Assembly (NCBI RefSeq): GCF_001956045.1
Contig: NZ_MRTH01000015.1
Location: forward strand, 62,001 to 126,000
From: Paenibacillus sp. FSL H7-0331
Lineage (GTDB): Bacteria > Bacillota > Bacilli > Paenibacillales > NBRC-103111
DNA length: 64,000 nucleotides
Direction of reading: 5' to 3'
The notes below the pieces were generated by a model. The model searched no databases, was not told where the DNA came from, and saw nothing but the letters and a program-made list of their open reading frames with translations. Position 1 is the stretch's first letter, and each line of letters opens with the position of its first letter. Position numbers and translations under genes: made by a program. Shown piece after piece: positions 1-8,431 of this stretch.

Positions 1-121
1 CCGTAGCGGCTACAATATCCTCAATGGATGTGGCTGTATACCCTTTTTGGGCAAATAATGCCCTTGCGGCTTCAGCCACCTTTTTTTTAGTCTGCTCACT
101 CTGCAGCTGTTTTTTATTCAT
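1..121 (-). CDS. TetR-family transcriptional regulator, N-terminal part only
   Basis: Partial gene that runs off the left edge. The reverse complement starts MNKKQLQSEQTKKKVAEAA and continues with an ARALFAQKGY..TSIEDIVAAT stretch, the usual N-terminal helix-turn-helix of TetR repressors. An in-frame ATG at 130 directly abuts the AAAGGAG at 131-137, so the ATG at 121, with about 9 nt spacing, is preferred. The ribosome binding site overlaps the stop codon of the upstream MATE gene, so the two are almost certainly co-transcribed and translationally coupled. Inference: it represses the efflux gene and itself through the palindrome at 1531-1550. The ligand-binding domain lies outside the window, so the inducer cannot be guessed. 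Confidence 0.85.
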   Translation of the reverse strand, partial: MNKKQLQSEQTKKKVAEAARALFAQKGYTATSIEDIVAAT

Positions 122-137
122 CGGGTCCATCTCCTTT

Positions 138-1499
138 TTAGATACCAGCCTTACGCAATGAATGTTTCCCTAAAGATCCCTGCCTCCTATAATAAATAAC
201 AATCGTGATCAGTACAATACATTCTGACAAGGGAACAGCCATCCAGATCCCCGTGATCCCCATGAACCTTGGAAGCACCGTAATAAAAGCCAGCATAAGA
301 ATCATTTCCCTCGCTGCAGTGATCCAGATTGCCATCCTCATGCTGCCGATTGATTGATAATAAGTCATCATCACAAAATTGATGCCCATAAACAGATAGG
401 CGATTACGAAAATCCTGAGCCCATGGACAGCATGGGCTGTGACCTGACTGCTAAAGTGCCCAAAAATCCCAACGATCGGCAATGTTGCCAGCTGTACAAT
501 CAGCAGTAGGACAGCTCCCGCTCCAAGCGCCGTGCGGACAGCAATTCGGATCGTTTGCCGCTTCCGTTCATCCTGCCGAGCTCCATGATAATAGCTGATC
601 AGTGGCTGGATCGCCGAGCCCATTCCCAAGAAGGTCAGCAAAATAATGCTGTGAATATAGCTCATAATAGAAAATGCAGCGACCCCGTCAGTCCCGGCAT
701 ACTTTTCCAACGAAACATTATGCGAAATCGTGAATACGGAAATACCGACCTCAGCCAGAAAGCTTGGAAATCCTACAATGATAACTGTAATCAGGAGTGC
801 CTTATCCCATTTGAAACGCCGCAGCTTCAGATGATTCGTTTTTTTGAGAAAATGGGTGAAGAGTACCATTAAACCAAGAAATGCAGCAATGATCGTCCCC
901 ATAGCCACGCTGGCAACCCCCAGCTCGAACACATATAAAACAAAATAGTTGATAACAATGTTAGACAGTGCAAAGGTAATCTGCGCCATCATCGACAGGT
1001 TAGGATTACCGTCATTACGGACAAAGATGCTCACAGCATTCTCTATAGTAAATACAAATCCGAACAGCAGCATCACATTCATATAGGCAGACGCATAGGG
1101 ATATGTCTCGGCATTAGCACCAAGCGCATAGATGAGCGGATCACGAAACATAAAGGCAGTGATGCCTATCACGAGTGTTGCTACGGTAATAATCGTCACG
1201 GAATACGAAAAGATAGTTTGTGCCTTATGATGCTCCTTCGCACCCATTGCCTGTGAATATAAGGTTGCACTCCCGATACCAATCCAGAGTGACATCGCGA
1301 CAAATATCGTATATACAGGACTTGCAATGCCCAAGCCTGCGAGCGCCGTGGACCCCAGCTTGTTTCCTACCATGACACCATCGACGACAATGTTGACAGC
1401 GACCAGCAGCATCCCCAGCATGGAAGGGATCAAATAACGAAGGAAAGCTCGACCAACCGATTGGGTATCCAGTAGGTGTGTCGTGTGTTGTTCTCTCAT
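138..1499 (-). CDS. MATE-family multidrug efflux transporter
   Basis: A 453-residue, very hydrophobic polytopic protein with the MATE/MepA-type pattern of about 12 membrane segments in two related halves. Features seen are a YLIPSMLGMLLVAVNIVVDG start, the first-half GLGIASPVY loop, and a second half beginning near residue 235 (PSFLAEVGISVF). Family members export cationic drugs by Na+ or H+ antiport across the cytoplasmic membrane. The ATG at 1499 has TAGGAG 7 nt upstream. It is the first gene of a two-gene unit with the TetR gene at 121. The promoter -10 (TATAAT on the minus strand, 1529-1534) overlaps a near-perfect palindrome, so drug-inducible derepression is likely. The substrate is unknown. 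Confidence 0.9.
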   Translation of the reverse strand: MREQHTTHLLDTQSVGRAFLRYLIPSMLGMLLVAVNIVVDGVMVGNKLGSTALAGLGIASPVYTIFVAMSLWIGIGSATLYSQAMGAKEHHKAQTIFSYSVTIITVATLVIGITAFMFRDPLIYALGANAETYPYASAYMNVMLLFGFVFTIENAVSIFVRNDGNPNLSMMAQITFALSNIVINYFVLYVFELGVASVAMGTIIAAFLGLMVLFTHFLKKTNHLKLRRFKWDKALLITVIIVGFPSFLAEVGISVFTISHNVSLEKYAGTDGVAAFSIMSYIHSIILLTFLGMGSAIQPLISYYHGARQDERKRQTIRIAVRTALGAGAVLLLIVQLATLPIVGIFGHFSSQVTAHAVHGLRIFVIAYLFMGINFVMMTYYQSIGSMRMAIWITAAREMILMLAFITVLPRFMGITGIWMAVPLSECIVLITIVIYYRRQGSLGKHSLRKAGI

Positions 1500-1514
1500 G
1501 TTGAAACTCCTATC

Positions 1515-1550
1515 TGAACATTCATTTTATTATACTGAACGTTCGGTATA
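1515..1550 (-). promoter_or_regulatory. TetR operator overlapping the MATE promoter
   Basis: The palindrome TATACTGAACGTTCGGTATA (1531-1550) has one mismatch between its arms and overlaps the minus-strand -10 TATAAT (1529-1534). A weaker palindrome, TGAACATTCA (1515-1524), lies just downstream. This position and symmetry fit a site for the adjacent TetR protein. The -35 region is poor. Confidence 0.7.
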
Positions 1551-1733
1551 AATTGTAGCACATACAATGAAAGGATACAACTTTTCAAGTCAATACAAGG
1601 GCTGTAGGTAACCATCACAACTAGAAATGCCACTAGCGGATTTGTGAAGCCCGAAGGGTACTAGCAGTTCCAATTGGAATTCTACTTGCATTTACTATGA
1701 GTAGTTTCATATATGAAAGCGAGGTGAAAGGTT

Positions 1734-1961
1734 ATGTCTCTTATAAGAAATGATGTCGTAATTATTGAGTTCCGTCGGATTGCTGGTATTCGAATTATTA
1801 GAGCTGTTCGAATTATTGGCAGTGCATTTCCATGTAGAGGTTTTTTATTTGTGGGTGGTCGTGTATTGCGTGCTGAACGCTGCCTCTTGAACAATCGTTT
1901 CCGTATAGTATCTATTAGACACAATATTATAGTATTTAAGCGTAGACGATTGCATCATTGA
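1734..1961 (+). CDS. small Arg/Ile-rich cationic protein, unknown function
   Basis: I do not recognise this 75-residue protein. It contains about 16 Arg and 1 Lys against 3 acidic residues, many Ile/Val, and repeats of the form RIAGIRIIRAVRIIGS, giving basic amphipathic segments. It has two Cys and ends in an RRR-LHH tail. Support for it being real: GAGGTGAAAGG 2-7 nt before the ATG, an isolated position between other genes, and an intrinsic terminator at 2011-2035 shortly after the stop. Against: no known domain, and an opposite-strand frame is open over much of it. It could be a nucleic-acid-binding or membrane-active peptide; that is speculation. Confidence 0.5.
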   Translation: MSLIRNDVVIIEFRRIAGIRIIRAVRIIGSAFPCRGFLFVGGRVLRAERCLLNNRFRIVSIRHNIIVFKRRRLHH

Positions 1962-2010
1962 TTATGATACTATGCCCCATTTCCATTCATAATAATCAAT
2001 AATAAAGCTA

Positions 2011-2035
2011 AAGCCTCGAAATTTGAGGCTTTTTT
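2011..2035 (+). terminator. intrinsic terminator after the small cationic ORF
   Basis: Stem AAGCCTC / GAGGCTT with a 7-nt loop, followed by a T run. It lies about 50 nt after the stop of the 75-residue ORF and 80 nt before the S66 peptidase gene. Confidence 0.8.
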
Positions 2036-2115
2036 GTGTTATGGCTCATCGAATTTGTCCATATACATTAAAGAAATGAAGTTACATATGCAATTTTGAG
2101 GAGGAAGGTGTACGA

Positions 2116-3039
2116 ATGGCAATTCGACCGGCTATTTTGCAGAATGGCGATACCATCGGGGTTGTTACTTTGGGTAGTCCATTGGAGGCAGAGGTTATAG
2201 ATGCAAACATTAATTTTCTTAAAGGTATGGGGTTTAATGTTGTTTTGGGTCAATATGTATATGCCCAAAATGGTTTTATAGCGGGTACCGATCAGCAAAG
2301 GGCTCTGGACTTGATGAGAATGTTTGAAAACAATCAGGTGAAAATGATCCTACCCACCCGAGGGGGTGTCGGGGTTGCCGGAATAATCCCCTATCTTGAT
2401 TATCGTTTCATCCAGAGCCATCCCAAAATTATATCCGGCTATAGTGATATAACCGTTTTGCTGAATGCCCTGTACCAATTTTCAAATTTGATTACTTTCC
2501 ATAGTCTCATGCTTATCGATTTCAAACCAGATACGCCTGCGTATAGTTTCAACCAATTTTTTTCTGCAACGTCTTCGTTAGCTTTATACAGGGAAATCCA
2601 AAATCCGCCAGGATTGCCGTTGGTGAGCAGGGTGGGTGGTAACGTTGTTGGCCCCATAGTCGGGGGTAATCTGACTTCCTTGGTTGATACTTTGGGCACA
2701 CCTTTTGAAATCGATACGAGGGGGAAAATATTATTCCTGGAGGATACGCATGAACCCATCAACACGATATACAGGTATTTGAACCATTTAAAGTTGGCTG
2801 GCAAATTCGCGAATTGTGTTGGAATTATTATGGGGGAATGTACGGATTGTGCAGATGCCTATGGAAAGTCATATCAAGATCTGATTAATGAATTTGTTGT
2901 ACCCCTTGGCAAACCTCTTATGACGAATCTGGCAAGTGCCCACGGTCAATATAAAGCTGCGATCCCTATAGGAGCAATGGTAAATCTGAATACGTTCAAT
3001 AATACTTTAAGTGTGCTTGAGCCTACAGTCAGCTATTAA
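2116..3039 (+). CDS. S66-family peptidase (LD-carboxypeptidase / MccF-like)
   Basis: A 307-residue protein of normal family length. The serine peptidase triad of family S66 can be placed: nucleophile Ser110 in GYSDIT, Glu209 in ILFLED, and His276 in SAHGQYKAAIPIG. LdcA members cut the L-Lys/DAP-D-Ala bond of murein tetrapeptides during wall recycling, while MccF members hydrolyse microcin C-type acyl-sulfamoyl adenylates and give immunity. The sequence alone does not decide between these. There is no signal peptide, so it is cytoplasmic. The ATG follows GAGGAGG with good spacing. It is monocistronic; the previous transcript stops at 2035, and the next gene converges on it from the other strand. 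Confidence 0.88.
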   Translation: MAIRPAILQNGDTIGVVTLGSPLEAEVIDANINFLKGMGFNVVLGQYVYAQNGFIAGTDQQRALDLMRMFENNQVKMILPTRGGVGVAGIIPYLDYRFIQSHPKIISGYSDITVLLNALYQFSNLITFHSLMLIDFKPDTPAYSFNQFFSATSSLALYREIQNPPGLPLVSRVGGNVVGPIVGGNLTSLVDTLGTPFEIDTRGKILFLEDTHEPINTIYRYLNHLKLAGKFANCVGIIMGECTDCADAYGKSYQDLINEFVVPLGKPLMTNLASAHGQYKAAIPIGAMVNLNTFNNTLSVLEPTVSY

Positions 3040-3137
3040 TTCGAATTGCAATAAAATCGACACGCTTCATGACATCAGCAATCGTATATTGCCGTAAATA
3101 ATCGATCGATTGGCTTTAACTTCATGAATTTAGGCTT

Positions 3138-3192
3138 CTTTCTTTGTATCTACTTGGAGGATCTTGTTATAGACAAGTAGACACAAAGAAAG
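3138..3192. repeat. long inverted repeat between convergent genes
   Basis: Arms 3138-3156 and 3174-3192 are 19 bp each with one mismatch (CTTTCTTTGTATCTACTTG against its complement) and a 17-nt loop. It lies between the convergent S66 peptidase and DapA-like genes. There is no T run on either side, so it may act as a bidirectional stem that stops or stabilises transcripts rather than as a standard terminator. Confidence 0.7.
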
Positions 3193-3218
3193 CGCCAAAT
3201 ATAACTAATCTACTAATC

Positions 3219-4136
3219 TTACTTCAGCTCAGCCATCAATCGATCTGAATAACGCTTTAGCTGCTCAACCAATATACGCTGATGTGGCTGGAGACCCGCG
3301 CCATCCTTGACACGTGTAGTCAGTGTGATCGGAACGCCTGACAGCTGGATGTTGTATTTGGCATCTACCGGATAATATTGGCCCTCGACCCCCGAGGCAA
3401 GACCCACGTAGTCCTGAACCTGCTCGGCCTTCTCCGGCTGCGTGTTCCAATTCTCAGTTAACCACACATATAAATTCGGATGATGATTGGCCATAATTCC
3501 GCTAAAACCTGAAGCTCCGAGCTTCAGTGATTCCAGCAGTGTTGCCGAATTAGCATTAAATAGCTTCAGTCCGGTTCCCTTAAGCACCTCAAGCCGAGCC
3601 TTGATCTCAACAATATCGCAGCACGTATCCTTAAGGAACAAGAAACGTCCTGTCGAGATGCACCACTCCAGCAGTGCGGGGTTCATCAGTCTTTTATAAG
3701 GATAAGGGCATTCGTAAATCCCGAATTTGACATCGGGAACCGCCTGCAAAATACGCTCCGCGTTAGCCTTCCATACCTCATCGGATTCGTGCTCTGCTGC
3801 CAAACGGTTGCTCAGCATGACGAAGGCCTCAATCCCTTCAGCCCATATTTGCTTAATTTCCTCAATCTGGTCTTCGATAGAATCTGAGATATGTCCGGAT
3901 GCAATAACCGGCACACGGCCGGAAGCCTGTCTGACGACAATCCGGGTCGCCTTCACGCGTTCGTCCAGGCTCAGCTTGAACATCTCACTAGAATTGCATA
4001 CGGCAAACAAACCATGTACGCCCTGCTCGATATACCAATCCACCAGCCGCTCCAAGGCAGGCTCATCCAATTGATTATTTTCTGTGAACGGCGTGAGCAT
4101 CGTTGGCCATACGCCATTCGTAATCGTGTTCCCCAT
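3219..4136 (-). CDS. dihydrodipicolinate synthase / N-acetylneuraminate lyase family protein
   Basis: A 305-residue TIM-barrel aldolase. The Schiff-base Lys169 (FLFLKDTCC) and the Tyr141 of the IYECPYPYKR segment match DapA/NanA enzymes. The substrate loop, GTTGE in DapA and GSTGE in NanA, reads CNSSE here (47-51), so it is not a housekeeping DapA and probably handles another 2-keto acid or its aldol. It is the last gene of the minus-strand run from the lipoprotein gene at 11974. It follows the ROK kinase by 57 nt and has AAAGGGTGGG before its ATG. Context points to sugar or sugar-acid breakdown. ManNAc/sialate metabolism is possible, but no epimerase or deacetylase is seen. Confidence 0.82.
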   Translation of the reverse strand: MGNTITNGVWPTMLTPFTENNQLDEPALERLVDWYIEQGVHGLFAVCNSSEMFKLSLDERVKATRIVVRQASGRVPVIASGHISDSIEDQIEEIKQIWAEGIEAFVMLSNRLAAEHESDEVWKANAERILQAVPDVKFGIYECPYPYKRLMNPALLEWCISTGRFLFLKDTCCDIVEIKARLEVLKGTGLKLFNANSATLLESLKLGASGFSGIMANHHPNLYVWLTENWNTQPEKAEQVQDYVGLASGVEGQYYPVDAKYNIQLSGVPITLTTRVKDGAGLQPHQRILVEQLKRYSDRLMAELK

Positions 4137-4193
4137 TTTGTATTCCCACCCTTTATTATTAATGTTGCTTCATTGCTAATTGAGCAGTGACTG

Positions 4194-5192
4194 TTAATTG
4201 GCTGTTATCAGTTGATTCAACGCTACGGATAAACCGGCGTAATCACCGACCTGTTCTTTCAGTCCAGCAGGCAGGATCCGGCACACGGACAACGAATGGG
4301 AGAGCGCTTCGCGCTGCAGCTCCTCTTGCACCACCCGTTCCAACAAAGGAAGCTGTCTGCCGTAAATACTGCCGATCACGATGACTTCGGGGTTCAGGAT
4401 ATCCACAAGGATCGCCAAGCCGCGGCCTAATTGACGAGCTACCGTCTGGAAAATTTCAACCGCATCCGCTTCCCCGCGCTGCGCCGCCTCACCGATAGCT
4501 TCCGCTGTAATCGCAGGTATAGCGCCAGGCTCAGCACAAAAGGAAGGAGTCCTTCCTTCCTTAAATAAACGTGCTGCTTCCATGCGCCCTAGCTCAGCAA
4601 TACCCCCGCCACTGCAGAAGCCCTCAAAGGAGCCCGCTTTTCCATAACCGACAGGACCTGTTGGGGAGAGACGCATGTGTCCAACTTCTCCAGCCATATC
4701 TGACGTTCCCGAATACAGCCTGCCATCCAGAATCAAACCGGCTCCCATCCCGGTGCCGAAGGTGAGAAAGATCATATTGCGACTGCCCTGACCAGCACCC
4801 CATTTCCATTCTGCCAATGCACACGCGTTGGCATCATTTTGCAAGCCGACAGGCACGGCGAAGCGCTCGCGAAATGGAGTGACGATATCGACACGGGACC
4901 AGTCCGGCAAATTCGGCGGTGACAGAATGAGTCCCGCTTTGCTGTTCAATGGACCGCCGCAGCTGATGCCTATCGCTTCGAGCTGCCCATGTTCAGCATC
5001 TGCTTGACCAGCCTCGGCTAGCAGTTCTTCCAGCTCGCTTAACAATCGAACGATATTGGCCTCCGCGCCTAATAAAGTAGCAAAGCGGCGTTTGGCAATA
5101 ATTTCGATCTGCTGGTCAGCCCTATCCCCCATAACTCCCAGACTTACCGCACATTTGGTGCCTCCAATATCGATACCGGCCAAAATACTCAT
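4194..5192 (-). CDS. ROK-family sugar kinase lacking the zinc-cysteine motif
   Basis: A 332-residue protein. The ATG at 5192 overlaps the stop of the SIS gene as ATGA, which is chosen over the upstream in-frame ATG because of this coupling. It has the N-terminal phosphate loop DIGGTK (about 8-13), the catalytic-Asp segment QNDANACALAEW and the FGTGMGAGLI glycine loop. It has no helix-turn-helix, so it is a kinase, not a regulator. Odd point: the ROK signature CxCGxxGCxE after the GH motif is replaced by GYGKAGSFEG, which lacks the zinc ligands. A kinase of mannose, ManNAc or a related hexose would fit next to mannosidases and an isomerase; the exact substrate is open. Confidence 0.85.
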   Translation of the reverse strand: MSILAGIDIGGTKCAVSLGVMGDRADQQIEIIAKRRFATLLGAEANIVRLLSELEELLAEAGQADAEHGQLEAIGISCGGPLNSKAGLILSPPNLPDWSRVDIVTPFRERFAVPVGLQNDANACALAEWKWGAGQGSRNMIFLTFGTGMGAGLILDGRLYSGTSDMAGEVGHMRLSPTGPVGYGKAGSFEGFCSGGGIAELGRMEAARLFKEGRTPSFCAEPGAIPAITAEAIGEAAQRGEADAVEIFQTVARQLGRGLAILVDILNPEVIVIGSIYGRQLPLLERVVQEELQREALSHSLSVCRILPAGLKEQVGDYAGLSVALNQLITAN

Positions 5193-5824
5193 GAGGGGAA
5201 AAACTCCTCCTCCAGCATGATGCACAAGGCATGGTAAATCGGCAAATGCCGTTCTTGAATATCCGGCGTCAGCTCCCATGGCACCCGAATGGTTACATCG
5301 CAAAGCTCCGCCATCTGACCGCCTTGATTCCCTGTAAGACCGATGGTATGAAGACCTTGAACCTTAGCGACCTGGATCGCCCGGGCGACGTTCGCGGAAT
5401 TGCCGGAGGTGCTCAGTCCAAGCAGTGTATCTCCTCGCTTGCCGTATCCGTAAACCTGCTGGGCAAAGATCATTTCCGCTGACACATCGTTGGCATAAGC
5501 AGTTATCAAGGCCGAATGACTGACCAGTGATATCGCAGGCAGTGCTCCCTGCAAATGATCGGCAAGGAAATCCCCAGCATCGGGGAATTCCTTGAGAAAT
5601 GAGCTTCGTGCTTCGTCCGACAAGTATCGCTTGGATCGAAAGCCTTTCATTAATTCGCCTACAATATGCTCGCTGTCGGATGCGCTTCCGCCGTTGCCGC
5701 ACAGCAGCAGCTTGCCGCCTCCATGGAACGTTTGCTTTAGAAGCTCAGCCGCTTTCTCCACATCAGGCAGACACACGACCAGCTCCGGGTATTTATCACA
5801 CATTACATCAAGTACTGCACTCAT
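5189..5824 (-). CDS. SIS-domain isomerase of the GmhA (phosphoheptose isomerase) type
   Basis: A 211-residue protein that fits GmhA in length. It carries the SIS motifs CGNGGSASDSEH (42-53) and STSGNSANV (138-146). The zinc ligands of E. coli GmhA (His61, Glu65, Gln172, His180, from memory) have counterparts at the same spacing: His53, Glu57, Gln190 and His198. GmhA converts sedoheptulose 7-phosphate to D-glycero-manno-heptose 7-phosphate. The conserved metal site argues for true sugar-phosphate isomerisation rather than a regulatory SIS domain. The start is backed by AAAGGAG. It lies between the GH38 gene and the ROK kinase and is coupled to the latter. In this import locus it may act on a different aldose/ketose phosphate. 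Confidence 0.82.
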   Translation of the reverse strand: MSAVLDVMCDKYPELVVCLPDVEKAAELLKQTFHGGGKLLLCGNGGSASDSEHIVGELMKGFRSKRYLSDEARSSFLKEFPDAGDFLADHLQGALPAISLVSHSALITAYANDVSAEMIFAQQVYGYGKRGDTLLGLSTSGNSANVARAIQVAKVQGLHTIGLTGNQGGQMAELCDVTIRVPWELTPDIQERHLPIYHALCIMLEEEFFPS

Positions 5825-5889
5825 CGGTATACGCTCCTTTACAACAATAAAGTTAGCTCGTTCACTTGACTTGGTTCAGCTTATTCACT

Positions 5890-8394
5890 TTACTCGGTTT
5901 CAGCCAATTCAACGAAATTGACTTCTTTCACTGCTGAGCCTGCATCGTCGGGAACAAAAAATGTCTTGATTTCACATTTGCGGAACGCTGCGCTCCACTC
6001 ACGCTGCAGCGCAGGCAGCTTGAACGCGGATTCGGTTTCCTGCCCCAAGGTCTCATAGCAGCGAACGATCCATCCGTCGCCATCCTCCGCACGCTTGAAC
6101 GTCGTTGCCACAATAGCAGCGTCAGAAATGACAATACCCTCTGATATTTGCGGAAGCGATCCTTCATGGTAAGTTTCCCACATGAGCAGCGGCGGAACAT
6201 TAAGCTCATTTGCTTTTTGGACCAATCTGCCGTCCTTCCAGCTGCCGGAGTGAGGTACAAGTGTATAACCGAATTCCTGTACACCTTGATCCATATATTC
6301 AACCTGATCATCGTCACGCTCGCTAAAATGATCGGCAAATATCGGACTGCGGACAACCGTCATTCGGATCTCGCTTCCCTGCACGTCATACGCATATTTG
6401 GAATCATTCAGCAGCCCTATTCCTCTGACCTGCTGCTCTTCACCATCCGCAGTATTCGGTGCGAGACCGTATACATCCACCCATTGCTGTCCTGGCACCT
6501 CGTTGCCATTCGTCGGCCGCTCAATAAAGCCATAAGGAATTTCCGAGACAGACTGTGGCTGCTCCACATGAATAGGGAAGGACAGCTTCAGCATCTTGTG
6601 TTTTTCTCTCCAGTCCAGCTGCACACGAACCTGTATATCCGATGAATGATGGCCCAGACTGATATCCTGACGCAGCACAGAGTTGTTATAATAGCTCGTC
6701 ACACGAAGTGTAACGCGCAGTGGACCTTGCTCCAGTACCTTGATTTGCGCATCGCCAAAGCGGCCGATTTCATCCCGGTATTGCACCAGATGATGGCCCC
6801 ATGTATCGCTGTGATGCTCGTCGATCACAATCGGCACAGCGCCCTTGCCGTTCAACAGCTCGGTATTCGTCAACTTGTCGAGAATACTGCTGATGTAACC
6901 GGTATGAGCATCCACTTGCACCCGGATCTGAGCATTTTCCAAGACATTGTTATCCACAAGAACCTCTCCCGCTAATGGTGCCGCTGGAATGTCCTTATCG
7001 CGGTAAGTCCAATAAACACGATAGCCAAACGCAGGAACACGAGCCGTGATTAACGAGTCCCACTTGTCGTCTCTTCCATTTGTCCGTGACGCGCGTACAG
7101 TCTGGAGCGGAATCGGCGTACCCGCTTCGTCAGTAACACTTGTTAGCTTCTTGTTCACTTTAACAAGCGTCTCGACTTCCCAGGACAAAGGGTTAAACAC
7201 AACGATAGGTGCTCCCAAATCATCCTGCTCCCAGGTTTGCCAATCCTTATCCTTGCTCAGTGACTTGACCTCGGGCTTCATCGTATTGATCGCCCACGAT
7301 ATTTTTTGCAAAGCCGCGTTCAGTGTTCTCGCGCCAATAGCCAATGCTTCTCCGTGAAACTCTCTCACATCGTCAAAGGCTTCCTTGATGCTGCAGCCGC
7401 CCATAATATCATGGAACTGATTAAACATGACGTTTTCCCAAGCCAGGTTGAGTGGTGCCTTCGGATAAGGAAGCCCCAACAACACATTGGCAAAAGAAGA
7501 GAATTTCTCAGCGCTCAGTAATCGATGCTCAGCACGACGATTGTTCGCTTTAGACTCGGAATGGGCAGAGTAACAGCCAATAGCATGACGCTGCATTTCA
7601 TCCTTGACAACAGGAATCGCCGGATTTTCCGTGATCATATCGGTAAAAAACTGATTCGGCGAACTTAAAATAATCTGTTCCCGGCCATGCTCCTCACGAA
7701 TTTCATCGATCAGCTGCAGGTTAGCTACCGTCGGTCCGCCACCATGGTTGCCCACTCCATAGAATGACATGTAGTCGTGACCTTTTTCTTTGGCAAGCCG
7801 CTGATGCTTGAGAATTTTGGCATCCTTGCCATGCTTCGTGAAATTGGCATAGCTGTCTGACAAACGGAAGGTCATCACGCGGCTGCCATCTTCGGACTCC
7901 CACCAAAACAAGTCATTTTCCAGATGCTTCTCGTGCTCTTCAGGACGCATAAACAAGTAATAGTCCATACCGCTTTGCTTTAAAATTTGCGGCATCATCC
8001 CGTGATGACCAAACGAATCGACGTTATAGCCAACGGTCGCCATGATCCCGAATTTTTCCTGGAAGTAGCGCTGTCCATACAAGCTGTGACGCGCAAAGGA
8101 TTCACCTGACGGCAAGTTGCAATCCGGCTGGATCCACCATCCCCCGGTTATGACCCAACGCCCTTCGGCAATCCGCTCACGGATTTCTGCAAACATATCA
8201 GGAGCATTTTCCTCTACCCATTGATAGTAGGCGGCGCAAGCGCACGTAAACACAAACTCGGGAAATTCGTTCAAGCGATCCAGGGCAGAGCGGAACGTTG
8301 CCTTGATTTCCGCATAACCCTCCTGCCACTGCCATAACCAAACCGGGTCGAGATGGGCATTACCAATAAGATGAACCTTCGTATTTTCCGACAT
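5890..8394 (-). CDS. GH38 alpha-mannosidase, short bacterial type
   Basis: An 834-residue cytoplasmic glycoside hydrolase with no signal peptide. The zinc site and nucleophile of GH38 are visible: His14 and Asp16 in AHLDPVW, nucleophile Asp126 in GYNVDSFGHHG and His328 in NQFHDIMGG. The GNHGGGPT loop near 216 is also typical. The C-terminal half is the beta-sandwich region. It retains configuration and releases mannose, or processes mannosyl-containing (possibly phosphorylated) oligosaccharides taken up by the adjacent importer. A GTG at 8400 is possible, but AAAGGAG sits 8 nt from the ATG at 8394, which is preferred. It follows the permease gene at 8432 by 37 nt in one operon. Confidence 0.92.
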   Translation of the reverse strand: MSENTKVHLIGNAHLDPVWLWQWQEGYAEIKATFRSALDRLNEFPEFVFTCACAAYYQWVEENAPDMFAEIRERIAEGRWVITGGWWIQPDCNLPSGESFARHSLYGQRYFQEKFGIMATVGYNVDSFGHHGMMPQILKQSGMDYYLFMRPEEHEKHLENDLFWWESEDGSRVMTFRLSDSYANFTKHGKDAKILKHQRLAKEKGHDYMSFYGVGNHGGGPTVANLQLIDEIREEHGREQIILSSPNQFFTDMITENPAIPVVKDEMQRHAIGCYSAHSESKANNRRAEHRLLSAEKFSSFANVLLGLPYPKAPLNLAWENVMFNQFHDIMGGCSIKEAFDDVREFHGEALAIGARTLNAALQKISWAINTMKPEVKSLSKDKDWQTWEQDDLGAPIVVFNPLSWEVETLVKVNKKLTSVTDEAGTPIPLQTVRASRTNGRDDKWDSLITARVPAFGYRVYWTYRDKDIPAAPLAGEVLVDNNVLENAQIRVQVDAHTGYISSILDKLTNTELLNGKGAVPIVIDEHHSDTWGHHLVQYRDEIGRFGDAQIKVLEQGPLRVTLRVTSYYNNSVLRQDISLGHHSSDIQVRVQLDWREKHKMLKLSFPIHVEQPQSVSEIPYGFIERPTNGNEVPGQQWVDVYGLAPNTADGEEQQVRGIGLLNDSKYAYDVQGSEIRMTVVRSPIFADHFSERDDDQVEYMDQGVQEFGYTLVPHSGSWKDGRLVQKANELNVPPLLMWETYHEGSLPQISEGIVISDAAIVATTFKRAEDGDGWIVRCYETLGQETESAFKLPALQREWSAAFRKCEIKTFFVPDDAGSAVKEVNFVELAETE

Positions 8395-8431
8395 ATCCAC
8401 TGCTCCTTTGAAATAGTTTTCTCATGATTAA

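Noticed and set aside
1682..1924. 80-codon open frame on the minus strand opposite the small cationic gene
   Set aside because: It would start with TTG and has no ribosome binding site; the plus-strand frame has both a binding site and a terminator.
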